In this document: one piece after another, positions 33,291-45,975 of the stretch
How the letters are laid out: every line of letters starts with the position of its first letter
Numbering within the stretch: the stretch's first letter is position 1
NCBI RefSeq assembly: GCF_964275005.1
Contig: NC_092706.1
Coordinates: 23,405,187-23,469,186 of the forward strand
Length of the DNA stretch: 64,000 nt
Direction of reading: 5' to 3'
Source: Diadema setosum
Taxonomy: Eukaryota; Echinodermata; Echinoidea; Diadematoida; Diadematidae
Position numbers and translations under genes: made by a program
Notes under the pieces: generated by a model
Told to the model about the DNA's origin: nothing
Databases searched by the model: none
What the model saw: the letters and a program-made list of their open reading frames with translations, nothing else

Positions 33291-34343
33291 TGCCTCCACC
33301 ACGAAGTGGTGCCGGAGGCATTATGTTATCGGGTTGTCCGTCCTTCCGTCCCTCTTTAATCAAATTTGTGAACACTGTAACTAATAAAACCTTTTGAGGT
33401 ATCGTGATGAAACTTGGTCAACGGTCAAATACTCAAAATGTCACTATTTTCCCCATCTAAGCAGTGCCTGAAGGGTGTTTTTTTTTCCTGAAACTTGGTG
33501 TATACATGCACTATCCAATACTAGTAAAGATTCTCTAGTGAGAGTTTCGGGTCATGAGATCAAACGGCAAAGGACAAAGGTCAGGTGAAAATGTTAAAAT
33601 TTCACTTTTCCCCATATCTATATAGGAAATAGTTCAAGGTATCTTCATTTCATGGAACATAAGTACATATGCATGTACTGACTTGCAGTGATTATCTAGG
33701 GAATTTGGGAGTCATGGATCAAAAGTCAGGGGTAACAGGTTAAGGTCATCTCTTCCATTTCACTCTTCCCTTATATTTATGAAATGCCTGCAGGATTTTT
33801 TAGACTAGGTGTATTACCCAACAGAGATTCTCTGGGAAGTAATTTTGCTTATTAAAAAAAAAAAGGTCTAAGGTCAAATGGTCAAAGATCAAGTGAAATT
33901 GCTGAATTTCATTTTTCCTCCATATCGCGGAAGTGGCTCAAAATATCTTGGAACTCATGCATGTTCTCCCTGACAGTACTTCTCTTAGGAATTTTTAGGG
34001 CCATGGGTCCAAGTGTCAAAGGCCAGGTTAAAATGCTAACAATTTACAATTATTCAGTGCAGAAATAACACTTTTTCTGCATACCCTGAAAATTACTCAA
34101 TGCATAAACATATAAAAGGGTCAAAGTCAAGTAAAAGTCCTCAAATCCCCAAATACATCCTCTCCCATTCGCCATTTAAACCTAGTTCAATGACAGTGTA
34201 AATTCAACACATTTGTGACAAAAATGCAATTTTTATATTTTGCCAGTTATGCGATACTTTTATCACACATTGTCAAAATGTTTGATGACCTATTAGGGGA
34301 ATCATGAATTACGGCGGAGACATACAAGTCGCCAAAGCGACAT
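33291..34343. repeat. Interspersed repeat starting with 'gcctccaccacgaagtgg'
   Basis: The left end forms a hairpin ('gcctccacc...ggtgccggaggc') followed by 'ttatcgggttgtccgtcc'. The body has repeated 'tggtcaaaggtcaagtgaaa'-like phrases and 'ttttccccata' blocks every ~120-150 bp. The right end is 'gcggagacatacaagtcgcc'. The internal periodicity and lack of frames indicate a non-coding repeat. I recall similar 'cctccaccacgaagtgg' sequences in marine invertebrate genomes but cannot name the family. Confidence 0.55.
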
Positions 34344-34747
34344 TTCTACTTTTTAAACATATTTTCCATCACTGTGTAGTGTGTAGTGTAATGTGTAGTG
34401 TAACAATTTAAGAATAAATCTTAAATGAGAACAAGATGCATCTACCTTAATCTTTCTGCACACAAAAAGATTGATTAAATCTAAGATCAGATAATCAACA
34501 CTTAAACGCAAACGTGCACGCATACAAACACGCACATCCACACAGAGAAAGTGGTTGTTTCTTTTTCACATTCCGGCGAACGTGGACCTGCTTGAACACA
34601 CGACGGTGGAGTATATTCAGATAACAAAATCATTCATTTATTCTTAACACGACCTAGAAAGCATATAGTCCTGCAGTCATAAGGTGTATGAGAATGCCAT
34701 GCAAAGCTTAAATGGATGGATGTATATACATACATACATATATATAT

Positions 34748-35506
34748 GTGACCCGCTACAACAAAATGGTCCTAAAGTCGGGCGAGGTCGATTATTTGAA
34801 AATTGCATGACACAATTCCCTAATTTTTCTGCTTTAAATTGATATATAACACGTCTTATAAAATAATCGGCTGCGGAGATATCGATGTCTAAAAGAGAGC
34901 ATGTCTAGACCTCTGGGAAATCACTGTTTCGAGAAAAGCGCCCTAAAAGTTCTCCTTGCGACGCAATCACAATCAAGAGACACGCAAGTCAGTATTCACC
35001 TCCGGACAATAGAAGTTAAGCCCTAGCAACCCCCGAAATGCTCATTCAAACACAGCGTCGGTGGTCTCCTCACCGACCAATCAGTGACCAGGATGTCAGG
35101 AGAAGCGGCTAGGCATAGCGCAACCCGCCCGCACACACCAGTCGACTGGGCAGTGTGCGAACTTCACGCTTTGGTTAGCGGCAAGCAGCAAACTGACCAA
35201 TGAGATCACTCTGGTCGTTGTTAGGGGCGGAGCCTATGTGTGGCGCTCAATCCAATTGTTCGAACCAGTTTCTGCTTCGTTGAAACGCCAAAAAAACATG
35301 GCCCAGAAAAACGCTATTTTTTGGTCTTTCCTTTCATCATTTTGCTTCAAAATTTCGACAGATGATAGAAGACATGTCAGACTCTAATAATATATCAAAT
35401 TCAGAAAATCGTAAGTTTTAGCCAATTTTGATGCTCTAACTTCAAACTCGATTTTCACGGCTTCGACCGTGCGCGACTTTAGGACCATTTTGTTGTAGCG
35501 GGTCAC
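34748..35506. mobile_element. 759-bp MITE with 33-bp perfect TIRs
   Basis: Both ends read GTGACCCGCTACAACAAAAT inward and continue 'ggtcctaaagtcg', 33 bases without mismatch. TA-rich sequence flanks the element on both sides. It has no coding potential. The perfect ends suggest relatively recent activity by a transposase encoded elsewhere. Confidence 0.8.
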
Positions 35507-35545
<39 letters not shown>

Positions 35546-35557
35546 AATACATATATA

Positions 35558-36601
35558 CAGGGCGTATCAAAAAACACGTTACACTTTTGAAAAAAATTGT
35601 CTAAATTACATTTCAAAATATTTGGAAGATCTTTTCATATTTATTGATGCCCAATAGTCTCATCTGTCAAGTGCAATCAACAAAACAAATTTTTGTTCAC
35701 GCTTGGCTGAACACTGACGCTCTTTGTCCAGAGTGTGAAAAATGACTTGCGCCAAATTGAAAGAAGATGGAAAATTCAGCCAGCAGTCCAAATAAGTGCT
35801 CCCATTCAAACAAATTGCTCTCTTGCTTAAAGCTTTGATTATGTTATGATAGTCTGAGATTTTTTTGTCAGCTTTATCGTAATTCTAATGATTTCATTTC
35901 TAAATTAATTGGTGAGAATTAGAGTTTGTAATTACTTCAAGATCTTTAAAGCACAGTTTTCACAATACGGACACATTAATTGATTGATTCAATGAATGAT
36001 TGATTGCTTGCTTGCTTGCTTGATTTATTGATTGATTGATTAATTGAATGAATGAATGATTGATTAATTGATTGATTGATTGATTGTTTGATTGATTGAT
36101 TTATTGGATTGATTGTATTGATTGAATGATCTGAGGATGCATTAATTTTGTACTTTTCTTGACTGAGTAACTGGCATGTGGGTTCGATATGTCTGTGCAT
36201 GATTTGTGATACCTGTGCTTAAAAGATCTTAAAGTTGTTAATCAACCTTACGTAACACAATGGTATCATTTAAAACGTTACAAAAAAATCGTCAGAAAAT
36301 TCCTAAACTATCATAACATAATCAAAACTGTGAGCAAAAGAGCAATTTTTTTTTTGAATGAGAACACTTATTTGGACTGCTGGCTGAATTTTCCATCTTC
36401 TTTCAATTTGGCGCAAGTCATTTTTCACACTCTGGACAAAGAGCGTCAGTGTTCAGCCAAGCGTGAACAAAAATTGTTTAGTTGATTGCACTTAATAGAT
36501 GAGACTATTGGGCATCCATAAATATGAAAAAAATCTTCCAAATATTTTGAAATGTAATTTAGACAATTTGTTCAAAAGTGTAACGTTTTATTTGATACGC
36601 C

Positions 36602-36604
<3 letters not shown>
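35558..36604. mobile_element. Long-TIR foldback element with (TGAT)n centre
   Basis: The ends CAGGGCGTATCAAAAAAC and the inverted 'gtttgatacgccctg'-like right end are flanked by TA. Inverted arms extend about 300 bp, with 'cagccagcagtccaaataag' on the left and its complement on the right. The centre holds a degenerate (TGAT/TGAA)n tract at 35985-36130. The ends and TA target recall Tc1/mariner-like non-autonomous elements. A GT/TA microsatellite follows. Confidence 0.75.
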
Positions 36605-36654
<50 letters not shown>

Positions 36655-37326
36655 GCCTGTGTGTGTGTGTGTGTGTGTAGTCCAGAGGGCTACTACATGT
36701 AGCACATATGATAAAGAAAAGAATAGAATAGGGTAGAAAGTTAAAGAAAACAGAAGCATTACAGTTGTTTTCCACGTCACCCTGTGACGGCAATATTTAC
36801 CTACCTAGGTATACATTGTACCTAACTACTTCTTAATAATGATATGTAGCCATATTTCATTTTATCCATCCGTGAGTTAATCTGGCGTTTGAACTTCCAT
36901 CTGTCCATCTTGCAATTCATTCATACCCTTATGAAATGACGATGATTGATAATATCAAATACCCAAAATAAATTTACTTGCTCTCTAACCTTCAAAGTCT
37001 CCCACCCCACCTCTCGTTCCCATATCTCTCTTCCACTTTTACTTTTTTCACTCAGCTATCTATCCATATCCATCTGTTTATTATAACCTTTCCAACAATC
37101 TTTCTATCTACTCGTTGTTTAGAATATGTTTTGTGTTATGTCTCTTTCTCTGTTGGCCGGAGAAAGACATTCTGTCTTTCCAGTTTTTGTCCGCTAGCCG
37201 AACCATCTCCTTCTTGCTCTTTCTGTCTCACATTCAGACTATCACTTGTCATTTATCTATCACTGTTTATATCATCATATCTATCCAAGTATATATTAAT
37301 ATGTATATATATATATATATATATAT

Positions 37327-37572
37327 ATGAAGGGTTTTTTTGCAAAAACCGATAAGTCCATTTTTTAAGATTTTGAAGTGCGATCTCTGTCATAAAGTTC
37401 GAAATAATGCCTTTTAAATGATATATTGGTCACTACATATAATGGTATATTTTTTAAGTTATGGTCAAAAGAAGCAAAAATTTTCTAATTATTCTCTTTA
37501 TTTTTCTTGACCTTTAATCGCAAATATCTCCATTTGACAAATATGGACTTATCGGTTTTTGCAAACAAACTC

Positions 37573-37577
<5 letters not shown>
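37327..37577. mobile_element. MITE with 'tttgcaaaaacc' TIRs inside (TA)n
   Basis: It starts 'gaagggtttttttgcaaaaa' and ends 'tttttgcaaacaaactcttc', and runs in the same orientation as the 22269 copy. TA repeats sit immediately on both sides, and a (GT)n run follows at 37602-37640. Confidence 0.75.
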
Positions 37578-37641
<64 letters not shown>

Positions 37642-37662
37642 TATACAGATATTGACTTACCA

Positions 37663-37822
37663 GAGGTGGAATATAACATTTGAGATCCTCGCGGGAAGTT
37701 ATATTTTTGTCGAGGATTATTATATTTTTCCGAAGCGCGTAGCGCTGAGGAAAAATATAGTATTCCGAGACAAAAATATAACTTCCCAAGGGAAATTAAA
37801 TGTTATATTCCTACCGAAGGAA
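37663..37822. mobile_element. Palindrome 'aagttatatttttgtc', family A
   Basis: The left 'gggaagttatatttttgtc' pairs with the right 'gacaaaaatataacttccc'. Outer arms 'ggtggaatataacattt' and 'aaatgttatattcctacc' pair as well. It is followed by 'caatatctgttatattatat', which also follows the palindrome at 44426-44560. A family of elements with a leading palindrome is inferred. Confidence 0.55.
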
Positions 37823-38969
37823 AAAGTCAATATCTGTTATATTATATGACCTACAGTACAAGAAATAAACTGCTGTATAGGCCCTAAAGCAAAACGACTA
37901 GGTCTAGAAACACTACTCCTTTTCGCAGTCATATTCATGAACGCGAGTACCGCATGACAACAGTGCGCTAGTGCCAGTGGTATTCAATCGAGCCACAAGT
38001 AACCTTTTGATACGTAACGTTAGATCTAACTCCGATGGCTTTCACGTAGGCCTACCGGGAATTCGTTCTTCCGTGGGGTACGACCGTTGCCTGTTTATCA
38101 CATACTAAGTAATTTCTAGAACAGTCGTTAATCAATCGTACGTAGGGCCTAGTTTCGTAGCGGTAGAGCCAGATTTTGTAATGAGAGATGTAAAAATTGT
38201 AGAAGACTAGACCAAATGCCGCTTTTGGTCTGGGTAAAGCAAGCTTGTTGACATAACATCTGTTTGTGGTGATGTATGAGAATGTGAACTTTCTGATAAT
38301 GTAGGACCTAATCTCTTCTGCCTGCGGTCACTGGTACAAGAGCTGTTTAGACTACGGACCTGGCCCTGGTCCAGGTCCTGCGCTAGTACAAGTAGCATAA
38401 AAACTTACTCAGTTCAGGCTCTGGTAATGTAATGGGAAATCCTTTGGCTTTCCTGTCACGACTGTCTAACATTGATTGGAGTAGGAGGCTCTATAGCTAT
38501 CACGACAACAATTCTTTCTCTCTCACAAGCGAAGGGCAGCTGCTCATCAAAGCTGCCATGCCAGTTTGACGAAAACAAATCAGTTGCAATTTCGTAATTC
38601 GCGCTTGCAGTGTACTAGCGTGTGTCAGTGTGATGCTCTACCGCTAGCGCATTCTGTAAACGTAAGTGGTATGGTGCGTGTGGTCGGTCGACCGGTCACG
38701 ATTACATTCGTAAGTATGTGTGTGTGTGTGCAAAGCGTCTCTGTGTATGTTGCGCGCATCATAACAATTGATTTTTGATTACGTCACCCCTCCAGATATA
38801 ACGCCATTTGTTTAACGTAGTCGCTGTTATATTCCATGATTGTACGTAATTTACGTCATGTTATGAAATATAACGCTTCTCATCCTTGTGAACATGGTCA
38901 CGTGACAGCATTTTGACCAATCACACATTGGTATCTATATAGGTCATATAATATATATAATTATATATA

Positions 38970-40848
38970 CACTACTCAAAAAAAGTTAAGGACCACTTTT
39001 TAATGTGTGTATACAATTTTCAAACCGGGTGTTGTATTTCTAGAAATACCCGAATATGGCTGTCTTGAATCTCCTCAAACACCCTGTAACAATTTCACAC
39101 ATGGGTGGTTTCAGTTGTTGCATGATGTCTCTCGCATTATTGCATATCCTGAAAAGTGGGCCCATTGTGAAGTGGTACAAATGTGGATTCAAATGCATTT
39201 TCTGTCTTTAGTCTCTACAATCAACAAATTGCTGACAACAGCAATGCCAAGATACAGCTGTCCAGGATGCCATCAAACACAATGAAATCAATTTCACACA
39301 TGCAGTTCTTTCATGTCTCTTGCATCATTGCAATGTGCCCGTACAAAAGTGGCTTCCAAAGCATTTTCTGTCTTTAGTCTCTACAATCAACAACTTGCTG
39401 ACAATAGCAATGCCAAGATACAGCTGTCCAGAATGCCATCAAACACAATGACATCAATTTCACACATGCAGTTCTTTCATGATGTCTCTGGCATCATTGC
39501 AGTGGGCCATAAGACAAGTGTCTTCCAAAGCATTTTCTGTCTTTAGTCTGTACAATCAACAACTTGCCTACAACAGCAATGCCAAGACACCACCTAAGTG
39601 AAACAGATGTAGCCAGAGCCCTAGGGATGCTGGAAGCTGGCCTCAGTCAGCGAAGAGTAGCCAGAATGATGGGCGTGTCACACAGTGTCATTAGCAGAGT
39701 AAATCAAAGACACAGGGCTATACTCCGAGAGACCCCGCAGTGGCCGACCAGTTTCGACAACCCCTAGAGATGATCGCTACTTGACGAATCTCAGCCTCCG
39801 CAACCGCTTTCACAGTGCACGCCGCCTCAACAATGACTTCGCTGCAGCAACTGGAGTGATTGTTTCCACTCAAACAATCCGTAACCGACTTCACAGAGCC
39901 AATATGCATGCCAGACGGCCAGCTCAGTGTGTCCCACTCACCCCTGCTCACAGAAGAATTCGTCTCAACTGGGCCCGGGAGCATGTCAGATGGACCAGAC
40001 AGCAATGGCGTAGAGTTCTGTTCACAGATGAGAGCAGATTTTCCCTTGACCACAATGATGGACGTTCGAGAGTCTGGAGGCGACCAGGAGAGAGATTTGC
40101 AGACCCCTGTATTGCAGAACATGACCGTTATGGGGGAGGCAGCGTCATGGTGTGGGGAGGCATCACCTACGCCAACCGTACTCGTCTCTACGTGGTCCCA
40201 GGGGGAGCAATGACAGGAGTGAGGTACAGGGATGAGGTCCTTGAACCTATAGTGGTGCCATTTGCAGAAAATGTGGGACAAAACATCATTTTCATGGATG
40301 ACAATGCCCGTGCCCACCGAGCTAGGGTGGTGACCGAGTTCCTTGAGGGCCAGGGGATTGAGCGTATGGAGTGGCCAGCGAGGTCCCCGGACTTAAACCC
40401 GATAGAGCACGTCTGGGACATGATGGGGAGGAGTCTCGAGCAGCTCGAAGCCCATCCACTTGGACTGCAGCAGCTGGGTGTGGCTCTGGAGGCTGCATGG
40501 GATGCACTGGACGTCAGAGACATCAATCGCCTCATCAGCTCCATGAGACAGCGCTGTGAAGCCGTTATTGCTGCAGGAGGTGGTCACACTCGTTACTGAA
40601 CTGCCTGAAAGACACTCAGACATTCGTTTTTACCACTTCATGTCGGTAGCTGATACCCCTCGGGGCCCACTTTTCAGGATGTGCAGTGATGCGAGAGACA
40701 TTGTGCAACAACTGAAACCACCCATGCGTGAAATTGATTACATTAAGGACATTTAGGACAGTTGTACTGAGGTATTTCCAGAAATAAAACACCTTGTATA
40801 AAATCTTTATGTACGTTTTAAAAAGTGGTCCTTAACTTTTTTTGAGTA

Positions 40849-40851
<3 letters not shown>
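38970..40851 (+). mobile_element. Tc1-like transposon with long TIRs
   Basis: The ends ACTACTCAAAAAAAGTTAAG and their reverse complement, flanked by TA, delimit 1.88 kb. The TIRs extend about 190 bp with interruptions: the left 'caacccgcat'-type decay aside, 'tgaaaccacccatg' on the right mirrors 'catgggtggtttca' on the left. Between the left TIR and the transposase are about three direct repeats of ~165 bp ('cattttctgtctttagtct', near 39197, 39363 and 39532). The transposase frame is broken. Confidence 0.85.
39564..40599 (+). pseudogene. Tc1-type DD34E transposase, frameshifted
   Basis: Two frames make up one transposase. The N-terminal frame (39564-39767) has a helix-turn-helix-like SQRRVARMMGVSHSVISRV. 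The second frame (39781-40599) carries the catalytic domain, with LFTDESRF for the first Asp, IFMDDNARAH for the second and SPDLNPIEHVWD for the Glu. There are 34 residues between the second Asp and the Glu, as in Tc1 elements. A one- or two-base indel near 39735 puts the two parts in different frames, so this copy should not make active enzyme. Otherwise it is well preserved, which implies a young copy. The domestic gene catalogue is not involved. Confidence 0.85.
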
Positions 40852-40883
<32 letters not shown>

Positions 40884-43800
40884 CCAAAGCCCAAATCGTC
40901 TCAAGGGCGACCAATGTTGTACAGAGGCGGATAAATGTTGGTCTGGTCTGTTATCTTATCTTATCGGGGGTTAGGTAAACACATAGACACCAATCATCAT
41001 CAAATTTCCAAACTTTCAAAACTATTGTTCCACAACAGCAAATGCAAAATGCGGGAGAGTGGTAAAATTTACGTGGATTAGAACACTAATACTGCTAACA
41101 GCATATTTATTCAACGACCTGCCTTCCCGTAGGTCTGAAACAGAGAATTAATCACAAACAAATTTCTTTTCTTACTACACAATGGAACACATCACTCATC
41201 ACTTAATTCTTCTACAACTCTGGAGACCATTACTTCCATCTTACGCTTTGGGAAGGGGAGGGATTTGGTTAGTAGGAGAAAATGATGTTGATGGGTGTGG
41301 CCACTCATCTCGACATCGGCATGGTCGCGGAATGAGGTTCTCGCCCGCATGTTGAGCCCGTTCAAGGGGCTGAGGCGTCTGTTGACCGATCTGCTTTCAC
41401 TGCCTCATTAGATACGTCATCACCATCACTGTCCACTTTGTCTCATTCAGACAGGGCGCTTCGACATATCCGATGACACCAGTTGACTATTTGGAGTTTG
41501 TTACACCTCTGATTGGTATAAACCAAAGTTCTGTCTTGTCGTGATGTACAGTTTCTCGACTTGTCGTTTAACTAATTAACTCTTGGACAGTCCAACCAAG
41601 ATTCTCGTCACATTCACAGCATTAATAGAGTTTAATTGATTAATATGGAGGGGAGCATGCTGTACAAGGGAGGGGATCTCCTGACGCTATCTCTGTGGTT
41701 TCCAACTATTCTTGCCCCTTCTCTATCTTCGGTCTCTCTAATCACGTAGCTCTTCTATCTCTCTATCTTGTAACTGTCCTCAAACATGGTCTTTTATACC
41801 ATATTTACTATTGGTACCCTTTCCCTATAAGTATTTCATTGGCTAAATCTTATACTCTGGGGTGTGGTGTTCACTAGAATTAATTTCCTATTGGTCAGAT
41901 GTTTAATTAGCTTCTCCCTTTTGTTTGTATGAAACTCCATTTTCTATGATTCATCTCAATTTCTGATTAACTCGCCCACTTTCTTTTTGTTTCTTTATCT
42001 CCTTCTTCTGTGTAACCACTGGTCAAGACTTTATTGTTTCTTGGATAACAAAATAATAAACCAAATGAATGCTAGTGCCCTTATGACGTCCAACGCTATC
42101 GTCATCATTGTTCTGTGTCGTTGTCCCTGAATTTGTCTTTGGAATTCCAGTCTGACCCACTCTCCTAAACAAAATTAAAATAAGAGGCAGGAAAAACGAC
42201 CTTCCAGCCCAGAGGGTCATTTATGTTTAGGGATCAGGGGGCAAAACACGTCATTCCCCTAATTTAGATTGGGCCTTTGAGGAAGAGTGCGGGGGGGGGG
42301 GGGGCGGACGGACCAATAGCTGGAGAAAGTAGCCAATGTCAAACTCATAAATTCCTAAGACCAATAACTATTCTTGGGAGAGGAAAATGGACAAAAAAAG
42401 GAAGTCTTGCTGGAAGCAAAATAAAGGGTTTCATAAACTCCAAGAAGGGAAAAAGACTGATTAATAGATACTACATGGGCAAGTAGCTATAGGCATAGAT
42501 AGATACATAAACACATATTATACATACACATGCATACATACGTTCGGTGTTGGAGATGTGAAAAAATAAGCCTGGATAAGAGAAAGAGAGACGGGGGGGG
42601 GGGGGGTGGGGGGGGGGGTAGGGGGAGAGGGGGAGGGGGGGTGTCGGCTAACAAGACTGCAATCAGTAGACGAGGAAGTCAAATTTGACCTTTTTTGCAT
42701 TTATTCAGATCTAGTTTATCACATGATATAGATGTCATTCTTCCAGTCTGTAAAATATAATTAGATAGCCAGTCTGTAAAATCTAATTAGTTATGTTAGA
42801 CTGCACCTCTTTGTTATGCGAAGCAAAGCTTAATCCAGCCACACAGTATTACACACTACCTCTATATTTGTTAGCGTGTTATCGCTTTATTATTTTAAAT
42901 CTATATATACATCTTATCAATCATTTTCCTTATTTCCGGAAACAAATATACAACCACATTGCGATGTTTGTTTGATAAATCAAAGAAACATACAAATTAA
43001 GCCATTTGCATTGGTGCATCCACTTTTAACGCTTGAAGTAATATTCTGTCGCAGGCATACCGTTTAGGTAAGCATTAGAATCACTTCATTGATTCGGTTT
43101 GATTTATTTGAATTCATTTCCACTTTGCGTTTTCCAAAAAAAAAAAAAGATAAACAAATATAACTGAGTTACAAGGAAATTATTATTATACAATCAACAT
43201 TTTCTTTTTGTTTTTTTGACGAACAAAAAAAAATCAAACTTATCATCTAAATGAAACATAGTGGACAATAAATACGTAGTAGTGATAAGAACCAAGGTCG
43301 GGGAGCCTAAATCAAAGCATAGCTTGTAGGACTTAGGCCCCCGAAAACTGAATTACATCACAATTCATCATTCCATTTAAAGGATCATAAAAACTACATG
43401 CAAATGCTACAGGGGAAATGAAAAAATTCCATGAGTAAACCAAAATACAACATTTTCTTGTTCTTTAGATGGGTGTAAGTAATCACTTCTTTTTGTTTTA
43501 TGATATTCTTTATTTGAATTTCATTCCAAATCAGGCTCATGTTCACAATGAAATTGATATGAACAAAAATAAGCAGCTGTATTCTTCTCTCTTGTGCTGC
43601 TATTAAGTCACACTAAAAAACAAAAACAGTACAATATGTTTGTTTTGGTGGTTGTTTTTTGTTTTTGTTTTTTTGCAAATCATACCATGTATGCAAAATT
43701 GAAATAGAATTGTGAATCTCAGACAAATTTATCTTGGTGAACTTAATCAAGTTAATCCATATCTGCCTCATTACACAAACACTTGTGCTGCTGAATCACC

Positions 43801-44425
43801 TTTTTTAATCTTTTTTTTTTTTTGCAGAGCATACGATATGTACAAACTCTATACATAAGTGTATGAAACTCTGCATAAATATTACCAAAAAAAAACTATC
43901 TTGATCAATTTGATCAAATTAATCAATATCTGCTTCCTTACAACAACAAAAAAAAACACGCTCCCTTGAGAATACAGCATTTCTGAAAACCTGCAGTAAA
44001 ATAAAAACTCATAATTAGATTAAACCACAGAAATTCATCACTGTTCACCTATCACACGGGTAGAAATAACACACGCACACACACACACACGCATACACAT
44101 GCACCCACATACTCACATACACACAAAACTTAAAATGTTATCGAGTCTGATATAGCAGTGATGGTAAAATGTATAAGTGTTATTTTTTTCCCACTCTATT
44201 TTGCCATCTTGCGCGCCAACAGTAGTTTAGCATACATTCTCATTTATATTATTATGTGCGGTTTATTGGCGCTGCGCCTGTCTACATTAAATTGCATCAC
44301 TCTATGTTCAATTTTCATATCTCTCTCTCTTCTCTTTCTCAATTTCACTGCTGTGCTTTAGAAAGTGGTGTACAAAGACATAATGTACACAAGACAACAT
44401 TATATAGATAACTGGCGGGGGAGTG
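40852..44425. other. AT-rich unique sequence between the two genes
   Basis: The stretch holds a (TA)n run (40851-40880), G tracts at 42288-42303 and 42592-42642, and a CA run at ~44072-44130. No exon, RNA gene or transposon end was recognised. It lies between the 3' ends of the two convergent receptor genes. Confidence 0.45.
42592..42642. repeat. Poly-G tract
   Basis: Three G runs of roughly 7-13 bases separated by T, TA or AGA. It could form G-quadruplex DNA on the plus strand. The overlapping Pro-rich frame on the minus strand is not a gene. Confidence 0.7.
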
Positions 44426-44560
44426 AATATACCGAATGTTTCACCCGAAGGGTTTGAAATGCTATTGAGGGAGATTATAAGTCCCGAGACACAGTCGAGG
44501 GACTTATAGCCTCCCGAAATAGCATTTCAAACCATTCGGGTGGAACGTTTGGTACATTTT
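44426..44560. mobile_element. Palindrome 'gggtttgaaatgctat', family A relative
   Basis: The left 'ggtttgaaatgctat' pairs with the right 'atagcatttcaaacc', and inner 'tataagtcccgag' pairs with 'ctcgagggacttata'-like sequence. 'catctgttatattatatca' follows at ~44578, as after the palindrome at 37663-37822. It sits 300 bases past the minus-gene stop codon. Confidence 0.55.
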
Positions 44561-44867
44561 CCCGACAACAAAAGTCATCATCTGTTATATTATATCATGG
44601 GTTAGTCAAATTATCACATTTTCGTACGCATTACAATAATCGGTCATCTGCTTTTCACATTATATGGAATAGGTAAATTCATCGATTGCGTGAAAAATAT
44701 TATCGTTCAATCGTTTGGTATCGTTTGTCATTTGTTACGTGAAAATGTTTTCCCATGGGACAACATTACAAATATATTCTGCCCATAACCATAATGTGCC
44801 TCCATCTCGTGACTGTGTTTAGCCAATCACTAACCGGTATTTGACTATTAAACCCATTTAATGTAAC

Positions 44868-45237
44868 TCAACATGGCACGTATAAGACATTGTCGACCAA
44901 GTTGCATTCGTCATCGCTGGCGTTCGCTTGCGCCGTCTGCTGCTCACCAACGTGCTGACTTCGCGTAGTCGACGCGCACGCGTCATCGGGGATCCGCGCG
45001 TCCACGTAATCGTATTGGTATGTCGTATCGTTTTGTGCATCTTCCGATGTGCCGACCGCCCCTTCACAACCAGGACTAGGCCTACTCGATACTTGCTCTG
45101 GAGTGTAAATGTTTGGTGTCGCTAAACCAATATCCGCATATTCTGGGGACAGGCCGGATTCTCCCGCTTCCGCAGTAGTTAACTCGAGCGTGTTCATTCC
45201 TTGGCTTGGTTGTCTGTCATATTTTGTCCTTATTTTT
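44868..45237 (-). CDS. Cytoplasmic tail exon with several tyrosine motifs (minus gene)
   Basis: On the minus strand the exon begins after 'ttatttgtaaacag' in phase 2, which fits a phase 2 donor in the transmembrane exon, and is open for 122 codons to TGA at 44868-44870. It begins KIRTKYDRQ, a basic juxtamembrane run. It then carries SPEYADIGLA, PNIYTPEQV, TYQYDYVDARI and a final NVLYVPC. YADI, YDYV and YVDA are of the YxxΦ or SH2-docking type. The tail shares no obvious sequence with that of the plus gene. An ORF upstream of the acceptor stays open but would be intron in this model. An AATAAA lies on this strand about 600 bases downstream (44262-44267). Confidence 0.75.
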
Positions 45238-45899
45238 CTGTTTACAAATAAAATTTGTACATTGAGTGATGAGAACATTTGTTTTGTCTGAGGCATCTTT
45301 CAATGTCCCCTATAATGCACGAACTTGTAACCGGGAACCAACATCGTCAACCTGTGCTCGTTTTTGTGTGCTTATCATGATTATTTTTTCTTCTTCAAAC
45401 ACAACAGTGATAGCTCAATGAAATTGGGAGGAAAATAATAAAGTTATTGAGATTTTAAAGTTTCTTTCTTTCCTCTTAAAGAACAGTGAAAAAGTTATAA
45501 TCGCATGTGGACAATATTCCGTGTACTGGCATACACGCAAAGCTATCCTAAGTCTCTCCTATTTGTAACATTTTCATTGCTAAATATAATAATGTTCTCC
45601 CTTCACATTGATATTGTTAGTTCGACGTAAATATCAATGCTGAGTTTGAAAATACTGAAATACTGAAATCACGAGCTCCAAAAATAAAATAAAAAACAAA
45701 ACAAAAACAAAAGCAGAAATAGAAATTCGTAGTCCGCTTGTGGAATCCCCATAGACTATGTACTATTTCGACAACAAGTCGACAGGGCAGAGGGTTCACC
45801 ATCTTTAAAAGTGAACATACAGTTTAGCAACAGACGTCTGTTGTTTGGACGATTTAGCAATGATGACTTCGTACAAGGAAGTGGAGGAGTTGGAGATAC

Positions 45900-45975
45900 C
45901 TCTTGTAAGCAATTGACCCAAACAGGATGAGGAGGAGGAGTGCTCCGACAGCGCCAATAACAGGACCGAAGAATC
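45900..45975 (-). CDS. Transmembrane exon (minus gene)
   Basis: The exon follows 'ttttgacatccacag' and reads FFGPVIGAVGALLLLILFGSIA then YK, a single transmembrane helix and the start of a stop-transfer. It enters in phase 1 from the stalk exon. The best exit is phase 2 at 'caagag|gtatct', joining the tail exon to give a basic AYKRKIR junction. If that weak donor is not used, the frame runs on for about 15 codons to TAA at 45854, giving a receptor with almost no tail. Both forms could exist by alternative splicing. Confidence 0.75.

Noticed and set aside
44928..45125. Arg-rich plus-strand ORF
   Set aside because: It is antisense to the minus-gene tail exon, which has the better context.
45854..45899. 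Definite end of the minus gene at the stop after the transmembrane helix
   Set aside because: A phase-compatible donor and a tyrosine-rich tail exon 660 bases on make a longer product more likely, so the short form is kept only as an alternative.
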